A DNA stretch of 11,868 nucleotides from Acidimicrobiales bacterium (GTDB lineage: Bacteria; Actinomycetota; Acidimicrobiia; Acidimicrobiales; SZUA-35), in the NCBI GenBank assembly GCA_013003325.1, contig JABDJU010000294.1, forward strand, positions 1-11,868. The letters are read 5' to 3'. Numbering within the stretch: position 1 is the first letter of the stretch; every line of letters starts with the position of its first letter. The notes beneath the pieces are model-generated. The model saw only the letters and a list, made by a program, of their open reading frames with translations, was not told the origin of the DNA and made no database searches. Made by a program: the position numbers and the translations under genes. Positions 1 through 7,673 of this stretch are shown in pieces.

Positions 1-1059
1 TTATTCGGCCCGGTTGAACAGCTGGCCAGCCTCACCCAGGCGGCAGCCACTGCCAAGGCTGGTGCCGTGCGGCTTCAGCAGCTCGAAGCTGAGATCGCTG
101 GGATACCCGAACCGTCTCATCCCCAACCGTTCGCATTCTCCCAGCCCGCCCTCTCCATCAGCTTCGACGGCGTCACGTTCGGGTACGACGACCGACCGGT
201 ACTAGAGGATCTCAACCTCGACATCGAAGCGGGCGAGAAGGTTGCCATCATCGGACCCTCGGGAACCGGTAAGTCCACCCTCGTCGGCCTGATCCCCCGG
301 TTCTTCGATCCGTGGAGCGGGGTCGTGAAGGTGGGCGATGTCGATGTCAAATCCGTTCCAACGATGGAGCTGCGGCGCCGGATCGCGCTGGTGAGTCAGG
401 AACCACTACTGCTCCCGGTGACGGTTCGAGAGAACATCAGCTACGGGGCCGTCGACGCCACCGACGCCCAGATCTACCGGGCCGCTGAGTATGCGCTAGC
501 CACCGAGTTCATCGAGAAGCTTCCCAACGGCTTCAACACCGTCCTCGCCGAGGGTGGCCGCAGCCTGTCCGGAGGCCAACGTCAGCGCCTCGCCATCGCC
601 CGCGCGTTATGCCGCGACGCTCCAATACTGATCCTCGACGAGCCAACCGCGGGCCTCGACCCCGAGGCCGAGTTCGACTTCGTCGAGCTGCTCACCTGGG
701 CGGCGAGCGAACGCACGATCATCATGATCACCCACCGGCTGTCGTCCCTTCGCAACGCCGATCGGATCGTCGTGCTCGATGGCACACGAATCGCAGAACA
801 GGGAACCCGCGAGCAACTCATCGCCACCGACAGCCTGTACGCCCGTTACCAACGTCTGCAAGCGCAGCGGCCGGGACAAGCGACAACGGAAATCGATCTC
901 CGGCGGAACGGTCACTTGGTGGACCTGCGGGAGCCAGTGATGGCGCACCATACAGACCTCAGCAGCGAGGCAGTCATTGCCGCCGAAACTGCTTATGCGA
1001 TCGAGCGGTACCAGCTTCTGGCAGACGCCTGTCGCCGGGCCGAGGGAGATGGGAGCTGA
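1..1059 (+). CDS. ABC exporter, C-terminal part (end of membrane domain plus ATPase domain); 5' truncated by window
   Basis: The frame is open from base 1, so the gene starts upstream; 352 residues are visible. The first ~38 residues look like the last intracellular helix of an ABC-exporter membrane domain, leading straight into the ATPase domain. All ATPase motifs are present: Walker A GPSGTGKS (253-276), Q-loop Gln (397-399), signature LSGGQRQR (565-588), Walker B ILILDEP ending near 645, and the H-loop His in ITHR (733-735). The fused membrane-ATPase order is that of MsbA-type half-transporters, which work as dimers and export lipids, glycolipids or peptides. A tail of ~60 residues beyond the usual end of the ATPase domain is rich in charged residues and unassigned. 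Three bases separate the stop from the next start, so export of this operon's glycan product is a reasonable inference. The substrate is not visible in the sequence. Confidence 0.93.
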   Translation, partial: LFGPVEQLASLTQAAATAKAGAVRLQQLEAEIAGIPEPSHPQPFAFSQPALSISFDGVTFGYDDRPVLEDLNLDIEAGEKVAIIGPSGTGKSTLVGLIPRFFDPWSGVVKVGDVDVKSVPTMELRRRIALVSQEPLLLPVTVRENISYGAVDATDAQIYRAAEYALATEFIEKLPNGFNTVLAEGGRSLSGGQRQRLAIARALCRDAPILILDEPTAGLDPEAEFDFVELLTWAASERTIIMITHRLSSLRNADRIVVLDGTRIAEQGTREQLIATDSLYARYQRLQAQRPGQATTEIDLRRNGHLVDLREPVMAHHTDLSSEAVIAAETAYAIERYQLLADACRRAEGDGS

Positions 1060-1062
1060 CCC

Positions 1063-2241
1063 ATGGCCACGATCGTTCTCAACAGCTTCGTGATCCGTCA
1101 CCCGGTCGGCGGGGTGCTGTCGAACAACCTGCAGTTCCTCACCGGGCTCGAACGTCTGGGCCACGAGGTCTACCTCCTAGAAAAAGCCGGCTACGAGCAG
1201 TCGTGTTTCGACCCCGAACTCCGGGTGAGCGGCGACGATTGCTCATGTGGTTTCAGGCGGATCGGCGACCTGCTCGGTCGTCACGGTCTCACCGGACGCT
1301 GGGGTTTCGTCTCCGCCGATGACACATACCACGGGTTGACCCGCCAGCAGGTCGACGACGTGTGGGCGAGAACCGACCTGTTCATCGACCGCGGCTTGCA
1401 CCGAAGCTGGGACGACGAAGCCGCCGAGGTTCCGATCACGGTGTTGATGGATCCCGATCCTGGGTTCCGCCAGGTGAAATTGGCAAACGACCTCGACCGA
1501 GGCAGAGCCGTTCCCCACTACGACGCCTACTACACCTACGGCCACAACATCGGCACGCCGAGATCGTCCGCACCAACCGCCGGCGTCACGTGGCGCCCTC
1601 TGTTCCACCCCATCGACACCGCTCTCTACGAACCAACCATCAATCCAGCCTCCGATGCTCCGTGCACCACCGTGATGAATTGGAGCCCGCTCGAAAACGT
1701 CACCTACGGCGGCGTCACGTACGGCATGAAGGATGTGCAGTTCCCCGCCTTCGCCGACCTCGCTGCCCTGGTTGATCTGCCGATGGAGATCGCGGTCGAT
1801 GGCCGCAACATTCCGGCCGAAGACCTTAGGGAGCGGGGGTGGTCCGTCGTGGCTGCGCTCGAGGTGGCCTCGTCCTACGACGACTACCACGCCTACCTCG
1901 CAGGCTCGCTAGCCGAGTTCAGTGTCGTCAAAGAGGTCTACTCCGGCATGAACGTTGGCTGGTTCAGCGACCGCAGCGCCGCATACCTCGCCCACGGCCG
2001 CCCTGTCATCGTTCAGCACAACGGCATCTGTCACCACCTTCCGACCGGCGAGGGTCTCTTCGAGGTCCACACGGTCGATGAGGCTGCCGACGCCATCGAC
2101 CAAGTCCGTGCAGAACCGGAGCGACACGCGTTGGCCGCCCGGCGCATCGCCGAGCAGTACTTGGACACCGACGTCGTGCTGCGACGGTTTCTAAACGAGC
2201 TCGGCCTCAGCGAATCAAACAACTCCGGAGGAGGTCGCTGA
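1063..2241 (+). CDS. Glycosyltransferase, GT-B-like (family 1/CgeB-like), paralogue A
   Basis: This 392-residue cytosolic protein has no signal peptide or membrane segment. The N-terminus (IVLNSFVIRHPVGG, then FLTGLERLGHEVYLLE) is a Rossmann-like first strand plus a glycine-rich loop, as in GT-B enzymes. The C-terminal nucleotide-binding half carries AEFSVVKE, GWFSDRS (residues 299-305), YLAHGRPVI and a following LPTGEGLF. Together these mark a family of glycosyltransferases common in bacterial polysaccharide clusters. Two more members lie at 5257-6447 and 6444-7673. The ATG has a GGGAG site at 1051-1055, 7 bases upstream, and sits 3 bases after the ABC exporter stop, so translation is probably coupled. 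Expected role: transfer of a sugar from an activated donor to a growing glycan. Donor and acceptor cannot be told from sequence. Confidence 0.85.
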   Translation: MATIVLNSFVIRHPVGGVLSNNLQFLTGLERLGHEVYLLEKAGYEQSCFDPELRVSGDDCSCGFRRIGDLLGRHGLTGRWGFVSADDTYHGLTRQQVDDVWARTDLFIDRGLHRSWDDEAAEVPITVLMDPDPGFRQVKLANDLDRGRAVPHYDAYYTYGHNIGTPRSSAPTAGVTWRPLFHPIDTALYEPTINPASDAPCTTVMNWSPLENVTYGGVTYGMKDVQFPAFADLAALVDLPMEIAVDGRNIPAEDLRERGWSVVAALEVASSYDDYHAYLAGSLAEFSVVKEVYSGMNVGWFSDRSAAYLAHGRPVIVQHNGICHHLPTGEGLFEVHTVDEAADAIDQVRAEPERHALAARRIAEQYLDTDVVLRRFLNELGLSESNNSGGGR

Positions 2242-2246
2242 CCGTG
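2229..2246 (+). promoter_or_regulatory. Strong Shine-Dalgarno site fixing the GTG start of the GT2 gene
   Basis: AGGAGGT at 2229-2235 lies inside the last codons of the upstream glycosyltransferase, 8 bases before the GTG at 2244. It is the best ribosome-binding match in the left half of the window and supports a GTG start here only 2 bases after the upstream stop. Confidence 0.7.
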
Positions 2247-3449
2247 ACTACCGGCACCGCACCCGACGACACCATCACACAACAGGCGACTCCGGATGTC
2301 ACCATCGGCTTCCTGGCTCGCGAGCGATTCGAACTGGGAGCCGAGTCGCTGGCCAGCCTCTACGAGAAGACAACCCTTCCGTTCAGGTTGCTGCTCGTCG
2401 ACGCCGCCACTCCCCCTCGCTATTGGCAGGCGATGCTGCAAGTCCTCGACGGTCACGACAATTGGCAGGTCCTGCGTCACGACCAACACCTCCTGCCGGC
2501 AGCGGCGAAGAACCTCATACTCCGCCACGCGAAGACCGAGTACGTCTGCCTGCTGGAGAACGACAACATCTTCAACGACGGATGGCTCGAGGCGTTGCTC
2601 GATGCGTGCGAGTCCGCATCAGCCGACGTCGCCGTCCCGCTCGTCCGAGAGGGGCGCGGCGACCACGGGCACTTCGACCATCACCTCGGATCCCTGGTTC
2701 CTGCCGGCGACGGACTCTGGCGTGTCGATCCCGAGGAACGACCACGAAATCGCATCACCGAGCGCCAGCCGGTCACGTTCGTGGAACAGCACTGCCTGTT
2801 GTTCCGCCGTTCGGTCTTCGACCGCATCGGCCCCTACGACGAGGAGCTAAACACCCGCGACGAGGTCGATCTAAGTCTGGCTCTGCACCACGCCGAAGCA
2901 ACGGTCATCCTCGAGCCCTCGGCCGTCGTGAACTACGTGCCGCCCAGCTCCCCTCCGGCCGACGACGAGCTGCCCTACTACCGGATGCGGTGGGATCTCG
3001 ATCGAGCCGAAGCCAGCCGAGAGCGGATCCGGGACCGTTGGTCTCTGGTCGATACACCCGGTGATCTTGGGTTCGTGAAGTACCGCAATCAGATTCCTGA
3101 TCTGCCGGTGGCGCGAGCTCGAATCGAAGAGTTGTGCGCAGTCGGCACCAACGTGGTCGTGGTCGAAAACGGCGACTGGTTCGGCACCGGCCTGATCGAC
3201 GACCTCCCCGTGCAGCCCTTCCCTGACGTCGACGGATACTTCGGTGGCTTTCCCGCATCGGATCACGAGGCGATCGAGCATCTCACCCAGATCCGCCGCC
3301 ATGGAACCGTGACCTTCGCTGTGGGATGGCCGGCCCGCTGGTGGTTCGACTTCCTGCCGGAGTTCAAGGCACACCTCGACGCCGAAGCCACCACCGTGGT
3401 CGAAGGCAGGCTGCTCGACATCTACACCCTGCCGGAGCCGACCTCATGA
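2244..3449 (+). CDS. Family 2 glycosyltransferase (GT-A) with an extra C-terminal domain
   Basis: This protein has 401 residues. The N-terminal ~280 residues are a GT-A fold: DVTIGFLARERF and FRLLLVDAA form the first strands. AAAKNLIL and YVCLLENDN follow, with Glu105-Asn-Asp107-Asn in the place of the metal-binding DxD motif. RRSVFDRIGPYDEEL and then Asp206-Glu-Val-Asp209 form the acceptor/base region that is usually EDxDL. Residues ~290-401 are a separate domain: VVVVENGDWF, then GYFGGFPASDHEAI, then Trp366-Trp367 in a hydrophobic strand, an amphipathic helix, and LLDIYTL at the end. The same domain closes the large fusion protein ending at 10618. I recognise it as a recurrent C-terminal module of actinobacterial glycan-cluster proteins but know of no established function. 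The start is GTG with a strong upstream SD. The stop overlaps the next start (ATGA). Confidence 0.87.
   Translation: MTTGTAPDDTITQQATPDVTIGFLARERFELGAESLASLYEKTTLPFRLLLVDAATPPRYWQAMLQVLDGHDNWQVLRHDQHLLPAAAKNLILRHAKTEYVCLLENDNIFNDGWLEALLDACESASADVAVPLVREGRGDHGHFDHHLGSLVPAGDGLWRVDPEERPRNRITERQPVTFVEQHCLLFRRSVFDRIGPYDEELNTRDEVDLSLALHHAEATVILEPSAVVNYVPPSSPPADDELPYYRMRWDLDRAEASRERIRDRWSLVDTPGDLGFVKYRNQIPDLPVARARIEELCAVGTNVVVVENGDWFGTGLIDDLPVQPFPDVDGYFGGFPASDHEAIEHLTQIRRHGTVTFAVGWPARWWFDFLPEFKAHLDAEATTVVEGRLLDIYTLPEPTS
3111..3446 (+). other. C-terminal module of the GT2 protein, shared with the fusion protein at 7673-10618
   Basis: This domain covers residues ~290-401. Landmarks are a hydrophobic strand VVVVEN, a GYFGGFPASD turn, a helix ending in IRRHG, a second strand followed by WW, a helix with FKAHLDAE, and a terminal strand. 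The same order is seen at 10304-10615 (FLILDED, GVFNGVPADD, ARRAGVRKFVIW, FWALDYY, FAEHLAAEG, VLVYEF). The alternation of strand and helix suggests a small alpha/beta fold. Function unknown. Confidence 0.6.
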
Positions 3450-5260
3450 CGACCTTGGCCGGTTCGGCACCTTCGGAGACACAGGCGTCTTCGGGATCGG
3501 GTTGCTTCTATTGGAACGGCACCAGATCCGCTCCACCTGGCTGGCATTCCTCTGGGCGAATCGACGGGAACGGGCTGGTGTTCGACGGCCTGCCCCTCCC
3601 CGCCGAATCGATGGATCAGTTGTATGTGGGTCCCGCCATCGGGGAGATCGACGGGTGGAATCTTGCCTCGGTATTCGAGGAGTTTCGTCGCATCCTGCGC
3701 CAGGACGGACTGATCCGGATCGCCGCTTGGGACCTGGACGCGGCGCTGGCCGCGCGTGAGCGAGGCGACCGCAGTTTCTTCTGGGAGCAAGACTGCACGA
3801 TCGAACGAGCCTTCGAGGCACAGATCCTCGGCTACGGATCTGCTCGCAGCCTCTTCAACGCCGCACGCGTGACCGAACATCTACAGCAGGCTGGATTCAC
3901 GTCGATCACCGAACGCAGCCCGCACCAGACCGACGATCCGACCGGTCGGCTGGCAGAGCCGGACTCGCTGGGCGACTACTGCTGTTTTGTCGAGGCACGG
4001 AACCCGTCAGGGTGGCCGTTGGCATCGGACCGCCAGGACCCATCGGGGGTGCACCTGACCTTGGCCGACCGTCACGGCCGCCGCCTCAACGTCGTGTGGT
4101 CGGCCCCGGCTCGAACCGAATGGTCGCTTCGGTGCCGACCCGAGAGCACGACCGAATGGGTGGACTACCCCGTTCGGTCGTGGCCCACCTCCGACGGCCC
4201 GAACGGCAATCACGTGTTCAGCGGCCGCACGCCAGAGCTGGAGTCCGGTCGGCGCTACGACTATGAGATTGTGCAGGCTGGGCCGGATCCGCAGCCAGTC
4301 AGCGGCTCGTTCGCAGCTCCGCCCCAACCTGGTTCTGCCACGGTGAGGCTCGCCTTCTTGGCCGACACAGGACTCGTCGGGAGAGATGACGGGCTCAGCG
4401 ACGGCACCTTGGCCGTGCTCGGCGAGGTGACGCGTCTCGAACCCGATCTGATTCTCGGCGGCGGCGACTATGCCTATCGATCGAGCGACGACCGGCGGTT
4501 GACCCCCCAACAAGCCGTGAATTCCTGGCTCGACCAGATGTCGCCGGTCTTGAGCCGGATCCCGTTCGTGGCCCAGTACGGCAACCATGAGGTCGAGCTC
4601 GGCGAGCGCTATCGGGATTGGTCAACCCACTTTCCCGAGATCGATCCGGTGATCGACGATTCGCCACCTTCGGTGTCGTGTCGTTCATATTCGATCGACA
4701 TCGGTCCCTGCCACGTGGTGGCGTTCTATGCGCCCACCGCAGCGATCGATCCGGCCGAAGTGAGCTGGCTGTGGAACGACCTCGCCGCAGCGCGATCAGC
4801 TGGCGCCCGTTGGGTGATCGTCTTCCAGCATCAGCCCCTCGTCGCCCACGGGCGTAGCCATCCGGCCGAGAAAAGCGTGGACCATGCCTTGGCACAAGTC
4901 CTCGAGGCTAACGGGGTTGATCTCCACCTCTCCGCGCACGACCAGAATTACGAGCGCACCTACCCCGTGCGTTGGCGTGACGGGGCCCCCGAGGCCATGA
5001 CAACCGAGCAATCGATCTACCGCCGGGGACAGGGCACCGTGCTGGCCAAGATCAGCCCGGCCGGCAAGCGCAGCGATCGGGGGAAGGATTTCTCGAAACT
5101 GCCGGATCGTCTCGACCCCGTCGTCGCCGCGGCCAGCGATTCAGGCCACCACTTCGGTTGCATCACCGCATCGGGCAACGAGCTCGTGATCGAGGCACGC
5201 CGTCTCGGTCGGGGAGGGTCCCAAACCGAGACCATCGACCGGGTGGTGATCAGGCGATGA
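3446..5260 (+). CDS. Fusion of a degenerate methyltransferase-like domain and a purple-acid-phosphatase-type metallophosphoesterase
   Basis: The protein has 604 residues, with a start at the ATG that overlaps the upstream stop and an SD-like CGGAG at 3433-3437. Residues ~20-195 follow the layout of class I SAM methyltransferases of glycan clusters (GWHSSGRID, LPLPAESMDQLYVG, FEEFRRILRQDGLIRIAAWD), but the glycine-rich SAM motif I is not recognisable. Residues ~205-300 resemble the beta-sandwich that precedes purple acid phosphatase cores. Residues ~300-590 are the phosphoesterase: Asp307 (ADTG), Asp341 and Tyr344 (GGGDYAY), Asn380-His381-Glu382 (GNHE), His462 (FQHQP) and AHDQNYER (498-504). 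The usual last motif is GHxHxYER, so one histidine ligand position is Gln500. No signal peptide is visible, although many members of this family are secreted. A cytosolic role on a sugar-phosphate, nucleotide or lipid-phosphate intermediate is inferred. Confidence 0.85.
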   Translation: MTTLAGSAPSETQASSGSGCFYWNGTRSAPPGWHSSGRIDGNGLVFDGLPLPAESMDQLYVGPAIGEIDGWNLASVFEEFRRILRQDGLIRIAAWDLDAALAARERGDRSFFWEQDCTIERAFEAQILGYGSARSLFNAARVTEHLQQAGFTSITERSPHQTDDPTGRLAEPDSLGDYCCFVEARNPSGWPLASDRQDPSGVHLTLADRHGRRLNVVWSAPARTEWSLRCRPESTTEWVDYPVRSWPTSDGPNGNHVFSGRTPELESGRRYDYEIVQAGPDPQPVSGSFAAPPQPGSATVRLAFLADTGLVGRDDGLSDGTLAVLGEVTRLEPDLILGGGDYAYRSSDDRRLTPQQAVNSWLDQMSPVLSRIPFVAQYGNHEVELGERYRDWSTHFPEIDPVIDDSPPSVSCRSYSIDIGPCHVVAFYAPTAAIDPAEVSWLWNDLAAARSAGARWVIVFQHQPLVAHGRSHPAEKSVDHALAQVLEANGVDLHLSAHDQNYERTYPVRWRDGAPEAMTTEQSIYRRGQGTVLAKISPAGKRSDRGKDFSKLPDRLDPVVAAASDSGHHFGCITASGNELVIEARRLGRGGSQTETIDRVVIRR

Positions 5261-6447
5261 TCAGCGACGACAACGCACGTCGTGGCCGGCTGGTCGTGGC
5301 CGGGATCATGTTCTTCAACCCGGTCGCCGGAGTTGTCTTCCAGGCGCTCCACTACCTCATCGGGCTCCGCCGGCTGGGCTTCGACGTGTATTACGTGGAG
5401 GACACCGACTGGTGGTCACTCGATCCGCGAGACGGCAGCTTCTCCCCCGACCCCTCGGCCAGCATCGAGCTCGTCGCTCCGGTCCTGGAGCGGCACGGGT
5501 TCGCTGACAAATGGGCCTATCGGCGGGTCCGAGCGCCGGACGATCCACGAGGCTGCTGGGGCATGAGCGACGGCACCGTACTGGACCTCTACCGCAGCGC
5601 TGACGCCTGGCTGAACGTCACCGGTTCACAGACCGTGAGTGACGACGTGGCCCAGTGTGCCCGTCGGATCCTCATCGAGTCCGATCCCATCTCGGCCCAG
5701 ATCGACGTGGCCAACCGAGACCGCAAAGCCATCGCTCACCTGGATGCTCACGACACCCACTTCACGTTCGGCGAAACGCTCGACAATCCAGCGTGCCGCA
5801 TTCCTTTGGGTCCCTACGACTGGCAACCGACCCGCCAGCCGGTCGCCCTGGAGCTGTGGCCGAACGACGCTGCGCCCAGTCACACCCGGTTCACCACGAT
5901 CACGAGTTGGCACGACGACAACAAGGACCGCGAGTACCAGGGCGAGACCTACCGGTGGACCAAGGACGCGGAATTCTTGCGAGTGGTCGACATCGGCTGC
6001 GCCCGTCCGAACCGGTTCGAAATGGCCGTCACGGGCCGCATCGATCGCGACGCCGAGTACCTGAACCGGGCAGGTTGGACGCTCCAGGATGCCCTGGTCT
6101 TGTCATCGAACCTCGGGCACTACCAGTCGTTCATCACCGAGAGTTTCGGCGAATTCACCGTGGCCCGGGAGCAATACACCAAAACCCGCACGGGATGGTT
6201 CAGCGACCGCAGTGCCTGCTATCTCGCTTCGGGTCGACCGGTCATCACCCAGGAAACGGGCTTCTCCGACGTGCTCCCCACCGGAAGCGGCCTCTATGCC
6301 TGGAACACCACCGAGGAAATCCTCGACGCCGTCGACCGCATCGATTCGGATCCCGAGACGGTGCGTCACGACGCCCATGAGATCGCCCGCGAATACTTCG
6401 CCACCGACCGCGTCCTCGCCGACCTGATAGGGAGGGCACGTCTGTGA
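5257..6447 (+). CDS. Glycosyltransferase, GT-B-like (family 1/CgeB-like), paralogue B
   Basis: This 396-residue protein starts at the ATG overlapping the phosphatase stop (ATGA). The ribosome site is weak, so it probably depends on translational coupling. The N-terminus (RLVVAGIMFFNPVAGVVF, then LIGLRRLGFDVYYVED) matches the first Rossmann segment of paralogue A. The C-terminal half has FGEFTVAREQY, GWFSDRS (residues 313-319), CYLASGRPVI and LPTGSGLYAW, the same ordered blocks as its paralogues. The middle third differs strongly from paralogue A (for example TSWHDDNKDREYQGETY), which suggests a different acceptor or donor. No membrane segment is visible. Expected role: one sugar-transfer step in the glycan made by this operon; specificity unknown. 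Beginning the protein further upstream in this frame would need a ~100-base overlap with the phosphatase gene. Confidence 0.86.
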   Translation: MISDDNARRGRLVVAGIMFFNPVAGVVFQALHYLIGLRRLGFDVYYVEDTDWWSLDPRDGSFSPDPSASIELVAPVLERHGFADKWAYRRVRAPDDPRGCWGMSDGTVLDLYRSADAWLNVTGSQTVSDDVAQCARRILIESDPISAQIDVANRDRKAIAHLDAHDTHFTFGETLDNPACRIPLGPYDWQPTRQPVALELWPNDAAPSHTRFTTITSWHDDNKDREYQGETYRWTKDAEFLRVVDIGCARPNRFEMAVTGRIDRDAEYLNRAGWTLQDALVLSSNLGHYQSFITESFGEFTVAREQYTKTRTGWFSDRSACYLASGRPVITQETGFSDVLPTGSGLYAWNTTEEILDAVDRIDSDPETVRHDAHEIAREYFATDRVLADLIGRARL

Positions 6448-7673
6448 GCACCGTCGTACTCGCACCGACCGGAACCTGCTCGTTTCCAGAGGGCGGAGGG
6501 CATTGGTGGGTCTACCTCCAATACGTGCTCGCTCTTCGCGACCTGGGTTTCCGGGTTATATGGCTCGAACGCGTCGTTGGACAAGCCGGAATTGCCCAAG
6601 CCCTCGACCTCCTCGAGGACTTCGGGTTCGACAGGGACGACATCCTCCTCTACGCCGACCCGGTTTCAGAGCCGGATGCGCTCGACCAACTCGAGTGGCT
6701 GGTCGGCTCGGCCGCACGAGCCGAGCACGCGCTCCAGGCCGAGGTTCTGTTGAACTTCGACTATGCCTCACCAGCGGCCATCGTCGAGTCCGCCTACCGG
6801 TCCGCGTTGATCGACATCGATCCAGGGCTTCTCCAGTACTGGTGGTCGCGTGGTCATATCAGCCCGGCTGGCCACCATCACTGGGTCTCAACCGGAGAGA
6901 CGGTGGGCACCGCCGCCGCCCTGACTGACTGCGCAGTCGACTGGCACCGGATACGGGTGCCGATCCACCTCCCGTCCTGGCCTATGTGCGACGAACCTCC
7001 GACCGGCCCCTACACCACCGTCACCAGCTGGTGGGGAGACGAGTGGCTAACCGACGATCAAGGCACTGCGATCGAGAACAACAAGCGTGTCGGGTTCGTA
7101 CCCTATTTCGACCTGCCGGTCCGAACCGGGCTCGATCTCGAGTTGGCCGCCTACTTCGGTGAGACCGTGCCCCATGGGGGCCATCGTGATGATGTCACTC
7201 CCGACTACGTCGGGGGTGACGGGGACGACGTGGCCGCCCTGCTCGCGGGAGGGTGGCGGCTGCGACGAAGCCGGAGCGTGTCCTCTGATCCCTTCGCATA
7301 CCGCCGCTACATCCAGCACTCGAAGGGAGAATTCAGCTGCGTCAAGCCGTCGTGTCTGCTCTTCCAGAACGCCTGGATCAGCGATCGAAGCCTCTGCTAC
7401 CTGGCGAGCGGCAGGCCGGTCGTCGTGGAGAACACCGGCCCCAGCCCCTTGCTCGATGGAGGGCGTGGCTTGCTGCGATTCTCAAGTCCCGACGAAGCGG
7501 CCGAAGCGCTAGCCGATGTCGAGGCCAACTACCCGGACCACCAGAGGGCGGCCCGCGAGCTCATCGAGGCTCACTTCTCCGCCCACGACATCGTGGGCGG
7601 TCTGCTCGACCACGTCACTTCTCCGGCCGGTCGGCTTCTCAACAGCACACCGCTAGCGACGGGGAGAACCTGA
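6444..7673 (+). CDS. Glycosyltransferase, GT-B-like (family 1/CgeB-like), paralogue C (divergent)
   Basis: This 409-residue protein starts at a GTG that overlaps the previous stop (GTGA), with GGAGG at 6431-6435, 8 bases upstream. It is the most divergent of the three paralogues. The N-terminal loop is glycine- and tryptophan-rich (FPEGGGHWW), followed by YVLALRDLGFRVIWLER. The C-terminal signature reads KGEFSCVKP, AWISDRS (from residue 310; the others have GWFSDRS), CYLASGRPVVV and a glycine-rich stretch. TTVTSWWGDEW in the middle corresponds to TTITSWHDD in paralogue B and TTVMNWSP in paralogue A. The final ~15 residues are loosely composed. The stop shares one base with the next start (TGATG). 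Role: probably a sugar transferase acting in the same pathway; substrate not inferable. Confidence 0.84.
   Translation: MSTVVLAPTGTCSFPEGGGHWWVYLQYVLALRDLGFRVIWLERVVGQAGIAQALDLLEDFGFDRDDILLYADPVSEPDALDQLEWLVGSAARAEHALQAEVLLNFDYASPAAIVESAYRSALIDIDPGLLQYWWSRGHISPAGHHHWVSTGETVGTAAALTDCAVDWHRIRVPIHLPSWPMCDEPPTGPYTTVTSWWGDEWLTDDQGTAIENNKRVGFVPYFDLPVRTGLDLELAAYFGETVPHGGHRDDVTPDYVGGDGDDVAALLAGGWRLRRSRSVSSDPFAYRRYIQHSKGEFSCVKPSCLLFQNAWISDRSLCYLASGRPVVVENTGPSPLLDGGRGLLRFSSPDEAAEALADVEANYPDHQRAARELIEAHFSAHDIVGGLLDHVTSPAGRLLNSTPLATGRT

Noticed and set aside
607..1164. Long reverse-strand open frame (185 codons) opposite the ABC exporter
   Set aside because: It lies entirely opposite a strongly supported ATPase domain and the next gene start; the translation shows no motif. 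Long antisense frames are common in GC-rich DNA.
609..1322. Forward-strand open frame rich in Arg and Pro (237 codons)
   Set aside because: Out-of-frame shadow of the ABC exporter and glycosyltransferase A, with composition typical of a shifted frame in GC-rich DNA.
1243..1890. Reverse-strand open frame (215 codons) opposite glycosyltransferase A
   Set aside because: Val- and Gly-rich translation with no recognisable domain, fully covered by a real gene on the other strand.
3326..3445. Earlier start for the phosphatase fusion
   Set aside because: It would overlap the GT2 C-terminal module by ~120 bases; the extra residues are Arg-rich and unlike a domain. The ATGA overlap at 3446 is the normal pattern in this operon.
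4007..4588. Reverse-strand open frame (193 codons) opposite the phosphatase fusion
   Set aside because: Same reason: no motif and it overlaps the catalytic core of a clear gene.
7352..7672. Upstream extension of the fusion gene frame to 7352
   Set aside because: It would overlap glycosyltransferase C by over 300 bases and give Arg-rich, low-complexity sequence. The ATG at 7673 has an SD site and is followed directly by the FAD-binding motif.
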